A DNA stretch of 64,000 bases from Desulfomicrobium baculatum DSM 4028 (GCF_000023225.1 NC_013173.1:186001-250000); one strand, 5' to 3'. Positions 50,250 through 59,246 are shown, numbered from the stretch's first letter. Numbers and translations: made by a program. The notes: generated from the sequence alone by a model not told the origin.

Positions 50250-52697
50250 ATGACCGATGCCATTGTTTTCGAGAAATCCACCTACGGGAGCATGATCCTT
50301 CCGGTCATGTCCCTGCGCGAAGTGGTCATGTTCCCCAAGTCCATCGTGCCTCTTTTCGTGGGCCGGGACTCTTCCATCAAGGCCATCGAGATGGCCTTGG
50401 ACAAATACGAGAAGCGGATTTTTCTGGTCGCCCAGAAGGACCCCGGCCAGGAGCGTCCCGATGTGGACGGCCTCTACGCCGTGGGCACGGTCAGCAAGGT
50501 GTTGCAGATGCTGCGCCTGCCCGACGGGACCATCAAGGTGCTCTTCGAGGGCCTGTACCGCGCGTCCTGGGACCATGAGCGCGGGCTCATGATCGAGGAC
50601 GATATCCAGATGGTGCGGACCACCGCGCTGCCTGACATCGAGGGTAGTCTCATGGAAGGGGAAGCCCTGGTCCGTGCCACCCACGAGGCGGTGGAGGAGT
50701 ACTCTCAGGTCAACCGCAAGCTGGCCAAGGAGACTATCCTGGCCATTACCAGCGTGTCCCAGCCCGGCCGTCTGGCCGACAGCATCGCCCCTCATCTCAA
50801 AGCCACCTACGATCGCAAGCAGGGTGTTCTCGAACTGCGCAATCCCGTCCGTCGTCTGGAGCGGGTCTATGAACTCATCCAGGAAGAGGTCGAGGTCTTT
50901 TCGCTGGAAAAGAAGATCAAGGGCCGGGTCAAGAAGCAGATGGAGGAGAACCAGAAGGATTACTACCTCGGCGAGCAACTCAAAGCCATCCACAAGGAAA
51001 TGGGGCGCGACTTCGATCCCAAGGCCGACATGGAGGAGCTCGAAGTCCAGCTCAAAGACAAGGACATGCCCGCAGAGGCCCGCGCCAAGGCTATGGCCGA
51101 GATGAAGAAGCTGCGTCAGACTCCGCCGTCCTCGGCCGAGTATGCGGTGCTGCGCAACTACGTGGACTGGATCCTGGCTCTGCCCTGGAACGTGGTCCGC
51201 GACGTGGACATCGACATCAAGCAGGCGCAGAAGATTCTGGATGACGACCACTACGGGCTGGAAAAGCCCAAGGAGCGCATTCTCGAATACCTGGCCGTGC
51301 AGGCGCTGGTCAAAAAATTGCGCGGCCCCATCCTGTGTCTGGTCGGCCCTCCCGGCGTGGGCAAGACATCCTTGGCCAAATCCATCGCCCGGGCCACGGG
51401 GCGCGAGTTCGTGCGCCTGTCGCTGGGCGGCGTGCGCGACGAAGCCGAGATTCGCGGCCATCGACGTACCTATGTCGGAGCCCTGCCGGGCAAGATCATC
51501 CAGTCCCTGAAGCGCGTCTCGACCAACAATCCGGTCTTCTGCCTGGACGAGGTCGACAAGATGAGCATGGATTTTCGCGGCGACCCTTCGGCCGCGCTGC
51601 TTGAAGTGCTCGACCCGGAACAGAACAGCGCCTTCAACGACCATTACCTGGACATGGACTACGACCTGTCCCAGGTCTTTTTCATCACCACTGCCAATTC
51701 CTTGCAGACCATTCCGCTGCCTCTGCAGGACCGCATGGAGATCATCACCATCCCCGGCTACCTGGAGACGGAGAAGGAACGCATCGCTTCGGATTTTCTG
51801 CTGCCCAAGCAGCTTGAGCAGCATGGTCTCAAACCCGAGAACCTGAGCATGTCCAAGGGCGCGATCCTTGAGATCATCCGCCGCTACACCCGCGAATCCG
51901 GGGTGCGCAACATGGAGCGCGAGCTGGCCTCGGTCTGCCGCAAGGTGGCCAGGGCCCTGGTGGAAGAGGGCGACATGGACAAGACCGTGGCCGTGACCAA
52001 GTCCATGCTCGGCACCTACCTTGGAGTTCCCAAGGTTCGCCACGGCCAGCGCGAGGAAGAGGCCCAGGTCGGCGTGGCCACGGGCCTGGCCTGGACCCAG
52101 GTCGGCGGAGAGCTGCTGTTTGTGGAAGTGGCGCTCATGCCCGGCACGGGCAAGATCGAGATCACCGGCAAACTTGGCGACGTCATGCAGGAATCGGCCA
52201 AGGCGGCCATCAGCTACATCCGTTCCCGGTCGGAATTTTTCGGGCTGCGCAAGGATTTCTACAAGGAGATCGACACCCACATCCACGTGCCCGAAGGGGC
52301 CACGCCCAAGGACGGGCCTTCGGCCGGGATCACGCTGGCCACCTGCCTGGCCTCGGCCCTGCTCGACATCCCCGTGCGCAACGACGTGGCCATGACCGGG
52401 GAGATCACCCTGCGCGGCCGGGTTCTGCCCATCGGCGGGGTGCGCGACAAGCTCCTGGCCGCCCACCGGGGGCTCATCACAAAAGTGCTGATGCCCAAGG
52501 AGAACGAGCGGGATCTGAAGGAAGTGCCGAAAGTCATCCTGAAGGATCTGGAGATCGTCTTTGTCGAGAACATGGACCAGGTGCTCTGCGAGGCCTTAAA
52601 AGACGTCACCATGGAGACGCTTTTCTGCCCGACCGCCGATATCATCCCGGTCTCCAAGGCCCTGCACAAGGGGCATGAGTTTACAAGCACGCAGTAA
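50250..52697 (+). CDS. lon: ATP-dependent protease Lon
   Basis: An 815-residue protease. The N-terminal substrate domain (about 10-210) begins [23 protein letters not shown]. The AAA+ module has [15 protein letters not shown] and FCLDEVDKM. The proteolytic domain carries the Ser691 ([10 protein letters not shown]) and Lys734 ([10 protein letters not shown]) dyad. ATG at 50250, 35 bases after clpX; the frame extends upstream into clpX without family sequence. A strong terminator follows. Confidence 0.96.
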   Translation: MTDAIVFEKSTYGSMILPVMSLREVVMFPKSIVPLFVGRDSSIKAIEMALDKYEKRIFLVAQKDPGQERPDVDGLYAVGTVSKVLQMLRLPDGTIKVLFEGLYRASWDHERGLMIEDDIQMVRTTALPDIEGSLMEGEALVRATHEAVEEYSQVNRKLAKETILAITSVSQPGRLADSIAPHLKATYDRKQGVLELRNPVRRLERVYELIQEEVEVFSLEKKIKGRVKKQMEENQKDYYLGEQLKAIHKEMGRDFDPKADMEELEVQLKDKDMPAEARAKAMAEMKKLRQTPPSSAEYAVLRNYVDWILALPWNVVRDVDIDIKQAQKILDDDHYGLEKPKERILEYLAVQALVKKLRGPILCLVGPPGVGKTSLAKSIARATGREFVRLSLGGVRDEAEIRGHRRTYVGALPGKIIQSLKRVSTNNPVFCLDEVDKMSMDFRGDPSAALLEVLDPEQNSAFNDHYLDMDYDLSQVFFITTANSLQTIPLPLQDRMEIITIPGYLETEKERIASDFLLPKQLEQHGLKPENLSMSKGAILEIIRRYTRESGVRNMERELASVCRKVARALVEEGDMDKTVAVTKSMLGTYLGVPKVRHGQREEEAQVGVATGLAWTQVGGELLFVEVALMPGTGKIEITGKLGDVMQESAKAAISYIRSRSEFFGLRKDFYKEIDTHIHVPEGATPKDGPSAGITLATCLASALLDIPVRNDVAMTGEITLRGRVLPIGGVRDKLLAAHRGLITKVLMPKENERDLKEVPKVILKDLEIVFVENMDQVLCEALKDVTMETLFCPTADIIPVSKALHKGHEFTSTQ

Positions 52698-52720
52698 TCG
52701 TATTTCGCGGGAAATGATTC

Positions 52721-52770
52721 AAACGCGAGAACCCCCGTCGCGCAAGCGGCGGGGGTTCTCGCGTTTGTTT
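52721..52770 (+). terminator. Intrinsic terminator after lon
   Basis: Twenty-base arms (52721-52740, 52747-52766) pairing at 19 positions, six-base loop, then GTTTGTTTTA. It lies between lon and a convergent methyltransferase gene and may serve both strands. Confidence 0.9.
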
Positions 52771-52851
52771 TAGGCTGCGCCAGGGACTTCTCGTCGAGAG
52801 AATAATGTCTTCAGCCAAGCCGACGGTTTTTTTCCGGGGCTGGAGGTGGAT

Positions 52852-53640
52852 TCACCCCATGCGGTAGACCCAGACGGGCTTGTCCGCCCGGTTTCGGAGC
52901 ACGACGACAGGTTTCAGCGTCGGGGCTTCGAATTCAAGGCTGACCAGCCAGCTTCCTTGGGAAAGCTCCTGCCTTGCTTTCGCTGCTGCCGGTCCCATGC
53001 TCTCGGGTCGCTGAAACATGTAGACCATGGAGTAGCCCGACCAATCCTCTTTCCAGATATCCGCGTGGCGTACTCGGGCGAAAGGGCAGCGCCAGGCGCA
53101 CAAAAAGCGCAGGGGCCAGCTTTTCTCGAGCCCGTCAAGCTGCGCCACAGGATAGACCCGGTGCAACTCCGCAAGCCCCGCACCGAGTCCGCAACCGGCG
53201 TCCAGAATGCGATCCGTGCATTTGAGCGGCGCGATCGTGTCCAATCCGTCCAGAATGCCATGGGGAGTGGGGAAGAGCGGGGCGTCCCGCCAGGCGCTCA
53301 TGGGGTAGAGGAGCAGCAAAAGTCCAAGCGGGATGAGCCAGGCCCAGGGCGAAAGCCCGGCTCCGAGGTTTGAGGCGGCCAAAGACAGGGGAAAGCCGGC
53401 GCTGATGAAAAGTTTGCGCCAGGCAGAGGCGGCGCGCAGGCCGGCCGCGAAACCAAGGCTTGTGGCCAGGATCAGACTCCACAAAACAGGAATTTGCAGG
53501 GCACTCAGGCTCAGGAAAAGCGCCCAGCACACGCTCCAGGCGATAAGGGCGGGTAGCGGCCACGGCAGGACCGGGCGGCGGCCTGGGGCGTGATCTGTAC
53601 TACCCGGCACGGGCTTTGGCCGAGTTTTGGGTCTGGTCAT
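52852..53640 (-). CDS. Membrane-associated class I SAM-dependent methyltransferase
   Basis: A 262-residue protein. Residues about 28-125 hold three or four hydrophobic segments (LPALIAWSVCWALFLSLSALQIPVLWSLILA and WAWLIPLGLLLLLYP). The C-terminal half has the SAM-binding motif RILDAGCGLGAGLAEL near residue 155, an acidic loop 2 (LDGLEKSW) and YMFQRPESM near the substrate site. Membrane helices fused in front of a methyltransferase suggest a membrane or lipid substrate (inference). The ATG at 53640 was chosen because the frame upstream lacks any feature. It is transcribed towards lon. Confidence 0.75.
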   Translation of the reverse strand: MTRPKTRPKPVPGSTDHAPGRRPVLPWPLPALIAWSVCWALFLSLSALQIPVLWSLILATSLGFAAGLRAASAWRKLFISAGFPLSLAASNLGAGLSPWAWLIPLGLLLLLYPMSAWRDAPLFPTPHGILDGLDTIAPLKCTDRILDAGCGLGAGLAELHRVYPVAQLDGLEKSWPLRFLCAWRCPFARVRHADIWKEDWSGYSMVYMFQRPESMGPAAAKARQELSQGSWLVSLEFEAPTLKPVVVLRNRADKPVWVYRMG

Positions 53641-53776
53641 GCTGATTCCGGAAAAAGGGTGAGCCTTGAAGGCCGGACTGTGCGGGAAACGCGGGCAAAA
53701 GAAAAGGGGCGCAGAGTATGCGGAGGCGCGTTTTTTTGTTGTGATCCCTGCGGTTTTATGCTGCGCTGCCAGCGCA

Positions 53777-54421
53777 ATGAAACACGATTCCTCCACCTCC
53801 GCTCCAACCGATCTGGCCCAGGCCCGCGCCACGCGCAACCCTTTGCGAAAGCTCTATTACTGGGTCCTGCATTGGGCTGCCACGCCCTATGCCCTGCCCG
53901 CCCTGGTGGTTTTGTCCTTTGCCGAGAGCTCTTTTTTTCCGGTGCCGCCCGACGTGCTGCTCATCGCCTTGTGCTTTTCGACGCCCGCGCGTTGGTTCAA
54001 GCTGGCCGCCTGGTGCACCGCGGCCTCGGTTGTGGGCGGACTGCTTGGCTATTTCATTGGTTGGGGTCTGTGGGAGACGGTGGGGCAGCCCATCGTACGG
54101 ATGTATCATGGCGAGGCCGTGGTGGAGATGGTCCGCGTCTGGTACGAAAATTACGGATTTTTCGGCGTGCTGGTCGCGGCGGTGACGCCCATTCCCTACA
54201 AGGTCTTCACCATCGCTTCCGGCATGATGAGTTTTGATTTGGCACAGTTCGTCCTGGCCTCGGTGCTGGGCAGGGCGATGCGCTTTTTCCTGGTGGCCGG
54301 CCTCATCCGCCTCTATGGGGCGCGCATCAAGCCCTTTATGGAACGGCATTTCGAGCTGGCCGCTTCGGCCCTGGTTGTCCTGGCCATTCTCGGGTTCATG
54401 GCCATCAAATACCTGAAATAG
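53777..54421 (+). CDS. YqaA/DedA-family (SNARE-associated/VTT) membrane protein
   Basis: A 214-residue protein with four to six membrane segments. ALVVLSFAESSFFPVPPDVLLIALCFSTP holds the DedA/VTT block E-x-x-x-x-P-x-P-P-D, and later TPIPYKVFTIASGMMSFDLAQFVLASVLGRAMRFFLVA resembles the conserved re-entrant loop and GR segment. These proteins are implicated in lipid flipping and membrane homeostasis. The start is uncertain; the ATG at 53777 has no clear ribosome site and earlier starts to 53666 exist. It converges on the monooxygenase-like gene. Confidence 0.8.
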   Translation: MKHDSSTSAPTDLAQARATRNPLRKLYYWVLHWAATPYALPALVVLSFAESSFFPVPPDVLLIALCFSTPARWFKLAAWCTAASVVGGLLGYFIGWGLWETVGQPIVRMYHGEAVVEMVRVWYENYGFFGVLVAAVTPIPYKVFTIASGMMSFDLAQFVLASVLGRAMRFFLVAGLIRLYGARIKPFMERHFELAASALVVLAILGFMAIKYLK

Positions 54422-54450
54422 CGCCTCCCCTTCGCGGAGCAAAACCTCTG

Positions 54451-54750
54451 TCAGTTTTTGGGCCAGATCTTGGTCAAGGCGCGCATGCTCTTGCTCTCCA
54501 CCCAGGGCGCGGTGGTTCGCGCGTACTCCGTGAAATGGGGCGTTTCACGGTGGATGCCGTAGAACGTCGCCGCATCCGTATATGATTCGTAAAGGGTGAT
54601 GCGGGACGGGTCTTCGGGGTTTTCGAGGATGTCGAAGCCAAGACATCCCTCTTCCCTGCTCATGGAATTCTCTCCCTGTCTGAGCACCGCTTCCCTGAAA
54701 TTCTCCACGAATTCTTTTTTGATAACGATATCGACGATGACGACGAACAT
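54451..54750 (-). CDS. Antibiotic biosynthesis monooxygenase (ABM) domain protein
   Basis: A 99-residue single ABM-fold protein: MFVVIVDIVIKKEFVENF, then EEGCLGFDILENPEDPSRITLYESYTDAATFYGIHRETPHF, the typical run of YgiN-like quinol monooxygenases (ferredoxin-like barrel, His near HRETPHF). Small ABM proteins act on quinones or haem or are uncharacterised; the substrate is unknown. GGAGG precedes the ATG by five bases. Confidence 0.85.
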   Translation of the reverse strand: MFVVIVDIVIKKEFVENFREAVLRQGENSMSREEGCLGFDILENPEDPSRITLYESYTDAATFYGIHRETPHFTEYARTTAPWVESKSMRALTKIWPKN

Positions 54751-55453
54751 GAATCCCTCCGGTTTTGTATCGGCCGGGGAGGCGCTCCGCCCTGTCTGAT
54801 CGGCTCCCCGGCCGGACTGGGCAGGATTTTCTCCCGGCGACGTGCATGAGAAGCGACGGGGTGCAAAAACGCCCCGGCGGCATTTGCGTTTGTCCACCTT
54901 GGCGGTGCCGCCTCGTCCGCCATCGTGTCGCTAACAAACCAGATGGCGGTCGTTTCGCAGCCGCTTGAGTAGCGTTCGCAACGTATTTTTTTAGCACTCA
55001 GCGGGTTTCCTGCCAAGAGAGATTTGCCAGCCATCTTTAAGAGTGCCATTGAATTCAGGCAGGTGTCTGGTCAGACGGAACTTGGCCTCGGACCGGGTAG
55101 GATAACAGGCGCGCGGTATTGGCTTCTCATTTTTTGCGGTGATGAGTATTGACAGAATTGGGCCTGCCGGGATAATTCGCGCTCATACGAATTAGTCGCG
55201 TCTAATAATTATTTGTTGTGAGTCGAGACTGCTGACGGTGTTACTCTTCTGTTTACGGGTGCTTTGGGAAGGTAGTATGTGGCGTAAAGACGTTGTGTAT
55301 AAAAATAGTTAGCTGTGTCTAATAAATGTGTGCGCACCGCTACCGATCTTTCGAGACATGACGCGGCGCGATGTTCACGGCCGGGAAAGATGAACGGGAT
55401 ATTGCGCCTCGTTCATGGGGACAATGAAAATCAATCGAAATCGTGGAGGATAT
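54751..55453. other. Long gene-free stretch upstream of the c-di-GMP module
   Basis: About 700 bases. The first 300 are G+C-rich and hold no convincing gene. From about 55100 the composition turns AT-rich, with a good promoter at 55149-55176 pointing right. The transcript would have a leader of some 270 bases before the first small gene, so a small RNA or regulatory leader is possible. No terminator or riboswitch fold was recognised. Confidence 0.4.
55149..55176 (+). promoter_or_regulatory. Sigma-70-type promoter
   Basis: Perfect -35 TTGACA (55149-55154), 16-base spacer, -10 GATAAT (55171-55176). It faces the small-gene/DGC/HD-GYP cluster, start expected near 55183. Confidence 0.55.
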
Positions 55454-55672
55454 ATGTGTTTCAAGCTGGATAACGGATCGGAATTGTTTTCGATTCAGGA
55501 AATGCACCGGTTGCGAAAGAACTCGAGCGGCGTGATGGGGTCACGGTCATGGGCCAGAAAGACGGGCATCGGGGACGCGCAAAGCCTTGAAAATAGCGAT
55601 GGGGCGGGTTCCTGCCAAGACGAGAGCAAGCGACGCGATGCCGTGGAAAAGCACCGGGAAGTACAGGGATGA
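55454..55672 (+). CDS. Hypothetical small protein, 72 residues
   Basis: Starts MCFKLDNGSELFSIQEMHRLRK and is hydrophilic after residue 20, rich in Ser, Lys and Asp, without a recognised domain or membrane segment. The ATG at 55454 has GGAGGA at a good distance. Its end overlaps or abuts the next small gene, which supports translation. The function is unknown; it may be a short regulator of the downstream cyclase (inference from position only). Confidence 0.45.
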   Translation: MCFKLDNGSELFSIQEMHRLRKNSSGVMGSRSWARKTGIGDAQSLENSDGAGSCQDESKRRDAVEKHREVQG

Positions 55673-55680
55673 GGGAAGTT

Positions 55681-55908
55681 ATGCATCTTCATGGAATTGA
55701 CTCGTTGCGCGTGGAGATATCCGAATCCACGCTGGCCAGGCTTTTGGCGGAAGGCCATCTGGGGGCCTCGGAGCTGCGCTGCCTGGACCATGCGTCCGGG
55801 CGGCGCTTGCGACGCTTGTGTCTGAAAAGCTGCGTCTGGCGCAAGGCCGGAGGCGGCTGCAACGCGCCGGGCTGCTGCCCGTTGCGGCGTGAGGGTGCGA
55901 AGTGTTGA
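55681..55908 (+). CDS. Hypothetical small protein, 75 residues
   Basis: Begins MHLHGIDSLRVEISESTLARLLAEGHLGASELRCLDHASGRRL and ends in a Cys-rich segment (CLKSCVW, CNAPGCC, KC). The ELRCLD...RRL...SC pattern could be a small nucleic-acid- or metal-binding module, but no family was recognised. GAGGGA precedes the ATG; an ATG at 55669 overlapping the upstream stop (ATGA) is an alternative. Its last codons overlap the cyclase start, so it is translationally coupled to it. Confidence 0.5.
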   Translation: MHLHGIDSLRVEISESTLARLLAEGHLGASELRCLDHASGRRLRRLCLKSCVWRKAGGGCNAPGCCPLRREGAKC

Positions 55909-56942
55909 ATTTTTTTTGCGGCGGCCAGCCCGTGAAGGAGCGAAGTTCCAGCCGCGTGTCCGCTCCGGAAACGGCCGCCCAGGCTTCCTTCGACCCCGGC
56001 CGTGCGTCCTGGCCGTCGCGTATCGGCATCGTCAGGCGGGTGGCGTTGCTCCTGTTTGTCCTTGTACTCGTGCCCATGGGGACGACCCTGGCCATGCTCG
56101 AATCCGGGACGGTCATCGACCCCGTCAACATGCTCGTGGCCAGCCTGGCCGTTGCGCTGGGCCTTCTGGCGCCGATAAGCCGGATCGGGGCGCATTTTCT
56201 GGTGCTCCGCGACCTGCGCCTTCTGAACGAGTTCTGCTCGCAGATCCAGCAGGGCCGCTACGGTGCGCGTTTTCCCGTAGGCCTGGAGGGTGATGACGAG
56301 CATGAAATGCTGCGCCTGAAGCGCAACATGAACTGGATGGCCCACCACATCGAGACGCAGACCAAGAAGCTTCATGAACGGCTCGACGAGAGCGACCTGC
56401 GCAAGCGCTTCTACGAGGAAATGTCCTATCGCGACCCTTTGACCGGACTGTACAACCGGCGTTACTTCGATTGCTTTGTGCCGAATGCCTTGCGCGACCC
56501 CGCGCGACGGCAGGGCGTATTCCTGGCATTGCTTGATTGCGACGGGTTCAAGCGTGTCAACGATACGCATGGTCATCAGGTCGGGGATGAAGTTCTGGCG
56601 ACCTTGGGCCGTGTCATCGGCGAATCGGTGCGAGAAGGCGTGGACGTGGGTTTCAGGTTTGGTGGCGACGAATTCGGAGTCATTTTCCGTACCGTTGATT
56701 TTTCTGCCTGTCTCGGTGCCTGCGAGCGGATTCGAGTCCGTTTCGCGAACAGCAATGCTGACGGATGCACGGTTTCCATCGGCCTGTGCGCCTGGAGCCC
56801 CGCGCTTGGGCACGACATGCCCGATCTGGTGCGCAGCTGCGATACGTGCCTGTACCAGGCCAAGGGCCTGGGTGGAAATCAGGTGGTCACGAACGAGACC
56901 GTTTCCATTCCGCCCCGCCTTTCCTCTCCTGCCCCGTCCTAG
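55902..56942 (+). CDS. Membrane diguanylate cyclase (GGDEF)
   Basis: A 346-residue protein. Two transmembrane segments (about 44-66 and 74-98) are followed by a short signalling helix (to about 165) and a GGDEF domain (about 170-335). The active motif RFGGDEFG is intact near residue 255, with DPLTGLYNRRYF and LLDCDGFKRVNDTHGHQVGDEVL upstream. The inhibitory I-site position has Glu in place of Arg (EGVD five residues before GGDEF), so product inhibition is probably lost. It makes c-di-GMP from two GTP. GTG at 55902 has GAGGGT upstream; TTG at 55905 is an alternative. The HD-GYP gene follows. Confidence 0.92.
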   Translation: MLNFFCGGQPVKERSSSRVSAPETAAQASFDPGRASWPSRIGIVRRVALLLFVLVLVPMGTTLAMLESGTVIDPVNMLVASLAVALGLLAPISRIGAHFLVLRDLRLLNEFCSQIQQGRYGARFPVGLEGDDEHEMLRLKRNMNWMAHHIETQTKKLHERLDESDLRKRFYEEMSYRDPLTGLYNRRYFDCFVPNALRDPARRQGVFLALLDCDGFKRVNDTHGHQVGDEVLATLGRVIGESVREGVDVGFRFGGDEFGVIFRTVDFSACLGACERIRVRFANSNADGCTVSIGLCAWSPALGHDMPDLVRSCDTCLYQAKGLGGNQVVTNETVSIPPRLSSPAPS

Positions 56943-57008
56943 GGCATCAAAACCCACTTCGTGCGGCGTGCCCGCAACGCTCTCATCTTTTACGATGTAA
57001 GGAATCGT

Positions 57009-57698
57009 ATGTTTCATAATACCGGATGCCTGTTTTGTCAGGCAGAGTCTGTTACGGCCAAGGCCGATCCCTGCGCTCCGCTGGCGCTGACCCTGCATCA
57101 ATTGGCGGAATCCCTGGGCAGGGCCGTGGACGCCAAGGACGCCTGGACCTGCGCCCATTCCGAGGAGGTGGCCGTGGTCAGCCAGATACTGGCCCTGAAT
57201 ATGGGCTTCACGCCCGCCCAGGCCGAGATTGTCCATCTGGCCGGGCATCTGCACGACATCGGCAAGATAGGCATTCCCGACGCCATCCTGCAGAAGCCCG
57301 GGCCTCTGACGCGGGAGGAATTCGAAATCATCAAGCGGCATCCGGCCATCGGCGAGGGCATCGTGCAGCCGGTCAAGGCCTTGAACGGCCAGAGCGGAGT
57401 GGCGCGCATGATCCGCCATCACCACGAACGGTACGATGGATCGGGCTATCCGGACGGATTGAGCGGATACGACATTCCGGTGGGCGCCCGGATTCTGGCC
57501 GTAGCCGACAGCCTCTCGGCCATGATGCAGGAGCGACCGTACAAGAGCGCCATGTCTTTTGAAGACGCCGAGGCCGAGATTCTGTCCCAGTCCGGGAAAA
57601 TGTACGACCCGAGGGTGGTGCGGGCTTTTGCCAAGGGCCGCGACCACATCCTGTCCTGGGTTTCAGGCATGCGCGGGGATGTGAGGGCCGCTGGGTGA
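57009..57698 (+). CDS. HD-GYP-type c-di-GMP phosphodiesterase
   Basis: A 229-residue protein consisting almost only of an HD-GYP domain: HSEEVAVVSQ, GHLHDIGKIGIPDAIL (the HD pair), IKRHPAIGEGI, and HHHERYDGSGYPDGL (the GYP triad). All metal-binding His and Asp are present, so it should hydrolyse c-di-GMP to pGpG or GMP. The N terminus has a Cys-x2-Cys (CLFCQ) but no receiver or sensor domain. ATG at 57009 with AAGGAA upstream was preferred over the GTG-type frame from 56961. It forms a make/break pair with the cyclase. Confidence 0.93.
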   Translation: MFHNTGCLFCQAESVTAKADPCAPLALTLHQLAESLGRAVDAKDAWTCAHSEEVAVVSQILALNMGFTPAQAEIVHLAGHLHDIGKIGIPDAILQKPGPLTREEFEIIKRHPAIGEGIVQPVKALNGQSGVARMIRHHHERYDGSGYPDGLSGYDIPVGARILAVADSLSAMMQERPYKSAMSFEDAEAEILSQSGKMYDPRVVRAFAKGRDHILSWVSGMRGDVRAAG

Positions 57699-57761
57699 CT
57701 GGTTGGGAAAGGTGCTCCAATCTGACCGAGCGTTGGAAGGGCGAGCGCATGTCGACGGGAT

Positions 57762-57907
57762 CCGGGCAAGGACTGCCTGAACTCCTTCGCGGGCCTCGTA
57801 ATGCTTCCCGACCTTGAGGTTCGGGCATTCTGCCGCGCTTCGTGCGGCAAACGGCCGGGAAGCAAACGATGCCCGGCTCAGTCAGACAGCAGGCAGCCTT
57901 TGCCCGG
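57762..57907. repeat. Structured repeat A, copy 1
   Basis: A 146-base element that folds into one long hairpin. The outer stem pairs CCGGGCAAGG...TGCCTG with CAGGCA...TTGCCCGG, an inner stem pairs GCTTCCCG with CGGGAAGC, and an apical TGCCGC/GCGGCA stem closes it. Its core (57781-57898) is about 93% identical to copy 2 (58144-58261). Confidence 0.8.
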
Positions 57908-58004
57908 CCCCCGCCGACACGCTTGAGGCGATGCGGGAAGGGGTTGGAAATGGCAGGCAGTTCCCGTGCGGCCGCGAGTCGGGCTTGGCCGGACAAGGGC
58001 TGCC
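57906..58004. repeat. Structured repeat B, copy 1
   Basis: A 99-base direct repeat; 93 of 99 positions agree with copy 2 at 58042-58140, a shift of exactly 136 bases. It joins directly onto the end of A copy 1. Confidence 0.8.
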
Positions 58005-58041
58005 TAAGGGCGGGGTGGTTGCCTCTTCATCTTTTTCTGCG

Positions 58042-58140
58042 GGCCCCCGCCGACACGCTTGAAGCGATGCGGTAAGGGGTTGGAAATGGCTGGCAGTTCC
58101 CGTGCGACCGCGAGCCGGGCTTAGCCGGACAAGGGCTGCC
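58042..58140. repeat. Structured repeat B, copy 2
   Basis: Second copy of the 99-base B unit. Its last 26 bases are also the left outer stem of A copy 2, so the two units are interlocked. Confidence 0.8.
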
Positions 58141-58280
58141 GAAACTCCTTTGCGGGCCTCGTAATGCTTTCCGGCCTTGAGGTTCGGGCATTCTGCCGCG
58201 CTTCGTGCGGCAAACGGCCGGAAAGCAAACGATGCCTGGCTCAGTCAGACAGTCGGCAACCCTTGTCCGGCTAAGCCCGG
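58115..58280. repeat. Structured repeat A, copy 2
   Basis: A 166-base hairpin. The outer arms 58115-58140 and 58255-58280 pair over 26 bases with one wobble. The inner GCTTTCCGGCC/GGCCGGAAAGC stem is perfect over 11 bases. Differences from copy 1 fall in paired positions and keep the pairing. Confidence 0.85.
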
Positions 58281-58358
58281 CCCGCTGGAGTGGTGTGGAA
58301 ATGGGGGGGATGGTTTGATGCGTGTGATCGAAGGCGGTTGTATGATACGATTCGGGTG

Positions 58359-59246
58359 TCAGTAGATCTTGCGCTTGGAAAAGCTTGAGCCCAGCACCGT
58401 GAAGGTGTTTTCCACGATGAAGAGGGCCTGCGGGTCGTGGGTGAAGGTGATTTCTTCGAGCTTTTTGAGCTGGATGTTGTTGACCACGGTCATGAGCACG
58501 TTTTTTTCGCGCTTGCTGAACGCGCCCATGCCTTTGAGGAAGGTCGCGCTCTGCTTCATGGAATCGAGAATGGTCTGGCTGATGGCTTCGGAATGATCGG
58601 AGATGATGAAGACGACCTTGCGTTGCGAAAAGAGCGCCAGGGTCTGTTCGACCATGGCCGAGGAGATGAAGACCAGAATGAGGGATACGATGACCAGATC
58701 GGCGGGCATGATCGTCAGGCACAGGAGGAAAAGGGCAAGGTTGAATCCGAAATAGACCTTGCCCACGCCGATATTGTACGTCTGGAAGAGATAGACCGCG
58801 ATGATGTCCAGGCCTCCTCCCGATCCCAGAGAGCGCAGGATGAGCCCGCCGCCAAGCCCGTTCAGCACGCCGCAGGCTACGGCCGCGTAGAATTGGTTGT
58901 GAATCACGACGTCTATGTCCATGACCTCGAAGGCCACGGTCATGACCACCATGCCGTAAAGGCTGTAGAGCACGAAACGGGGGCTGAGCTTGTACCAGCC
59001 CAGAATAAAAGCGGGCAGGTTGATCAGGAAAAAGAGGATGCCCGGCGTCAGCCAGCCCGTTTTGTAATATATGAGCGCGCCCACGCCGAAAAAACCGCCG
59101 GGGATGAACTGTTGGGGCACGGCGATGCTTTTCATGGCGAAGGCGCACAGGAGCGCGCCGCTGGTGATCAGAAAGAGATTCCAGCGGACGGAGTAGGCCA
59201 GATCAAAACGTTTAATTGCAGGCTTCAAGGGGTTTATACCAGACAT
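58359..59246 (-). CDS. YitT-family membrane protein (DUF161/DUF2179)
   Basis: A 295-residue protein with five or six membrane helices (about 20-210; GGFFGVGALIYYKTGWLTPGILFFLINLPAFILGW and GLGGGLILRSLGSGGGLDIIAVYL) and a cytosolic C-terminal DUF2179 domain (about 215-290). Function of the family is unknown; some members are linked to transport or stress. The ATG at 59246 lies 35 bases inside ablB on the same strand, so it is the third gene of the abl operon. Confidence 0.88.
   Translation of the reverse strand: MSGINPLKPAIKRFDLAYSVRWNLFLITSGALLCAFAMKSIAVPQQFIPGGFFGVGALIYYKTGWLTPGILFFLINLPAFILGWYKLSPRFVLYSLYGMVVMTVAFEVMDIDVVIHNQFYAAVACGVLNGLGGGLILRSLGSGGGLDIIAVYLFQTYNIGVGKVYFGFNLALFLLCLTIMPADLVIVSLILVFISSAMVEQTLALFSQRKVVFIISDHSEAISQTILDSMKQSATFLKGMGAFSKREKNVLMTVVNNIQLKKLEEITFTHDPQALFIVENTFTVLGSSFSKRKIY

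Noticed and set aside
57762-58280. Short coding frames across the structured repeats, on both strands.
   Set aside because: Frames follow the repeats but are interrupted, differ between copies and carry no domain; pairing rather than reading frame is conserved.
57762-58280. CRISPR array or IS element as an explanation for the repeats.
   Set aside because: Units are too long and only two copies each, with no regular short spacers; no transposase frame or clear terminal inverted repeats with target duplication are present.
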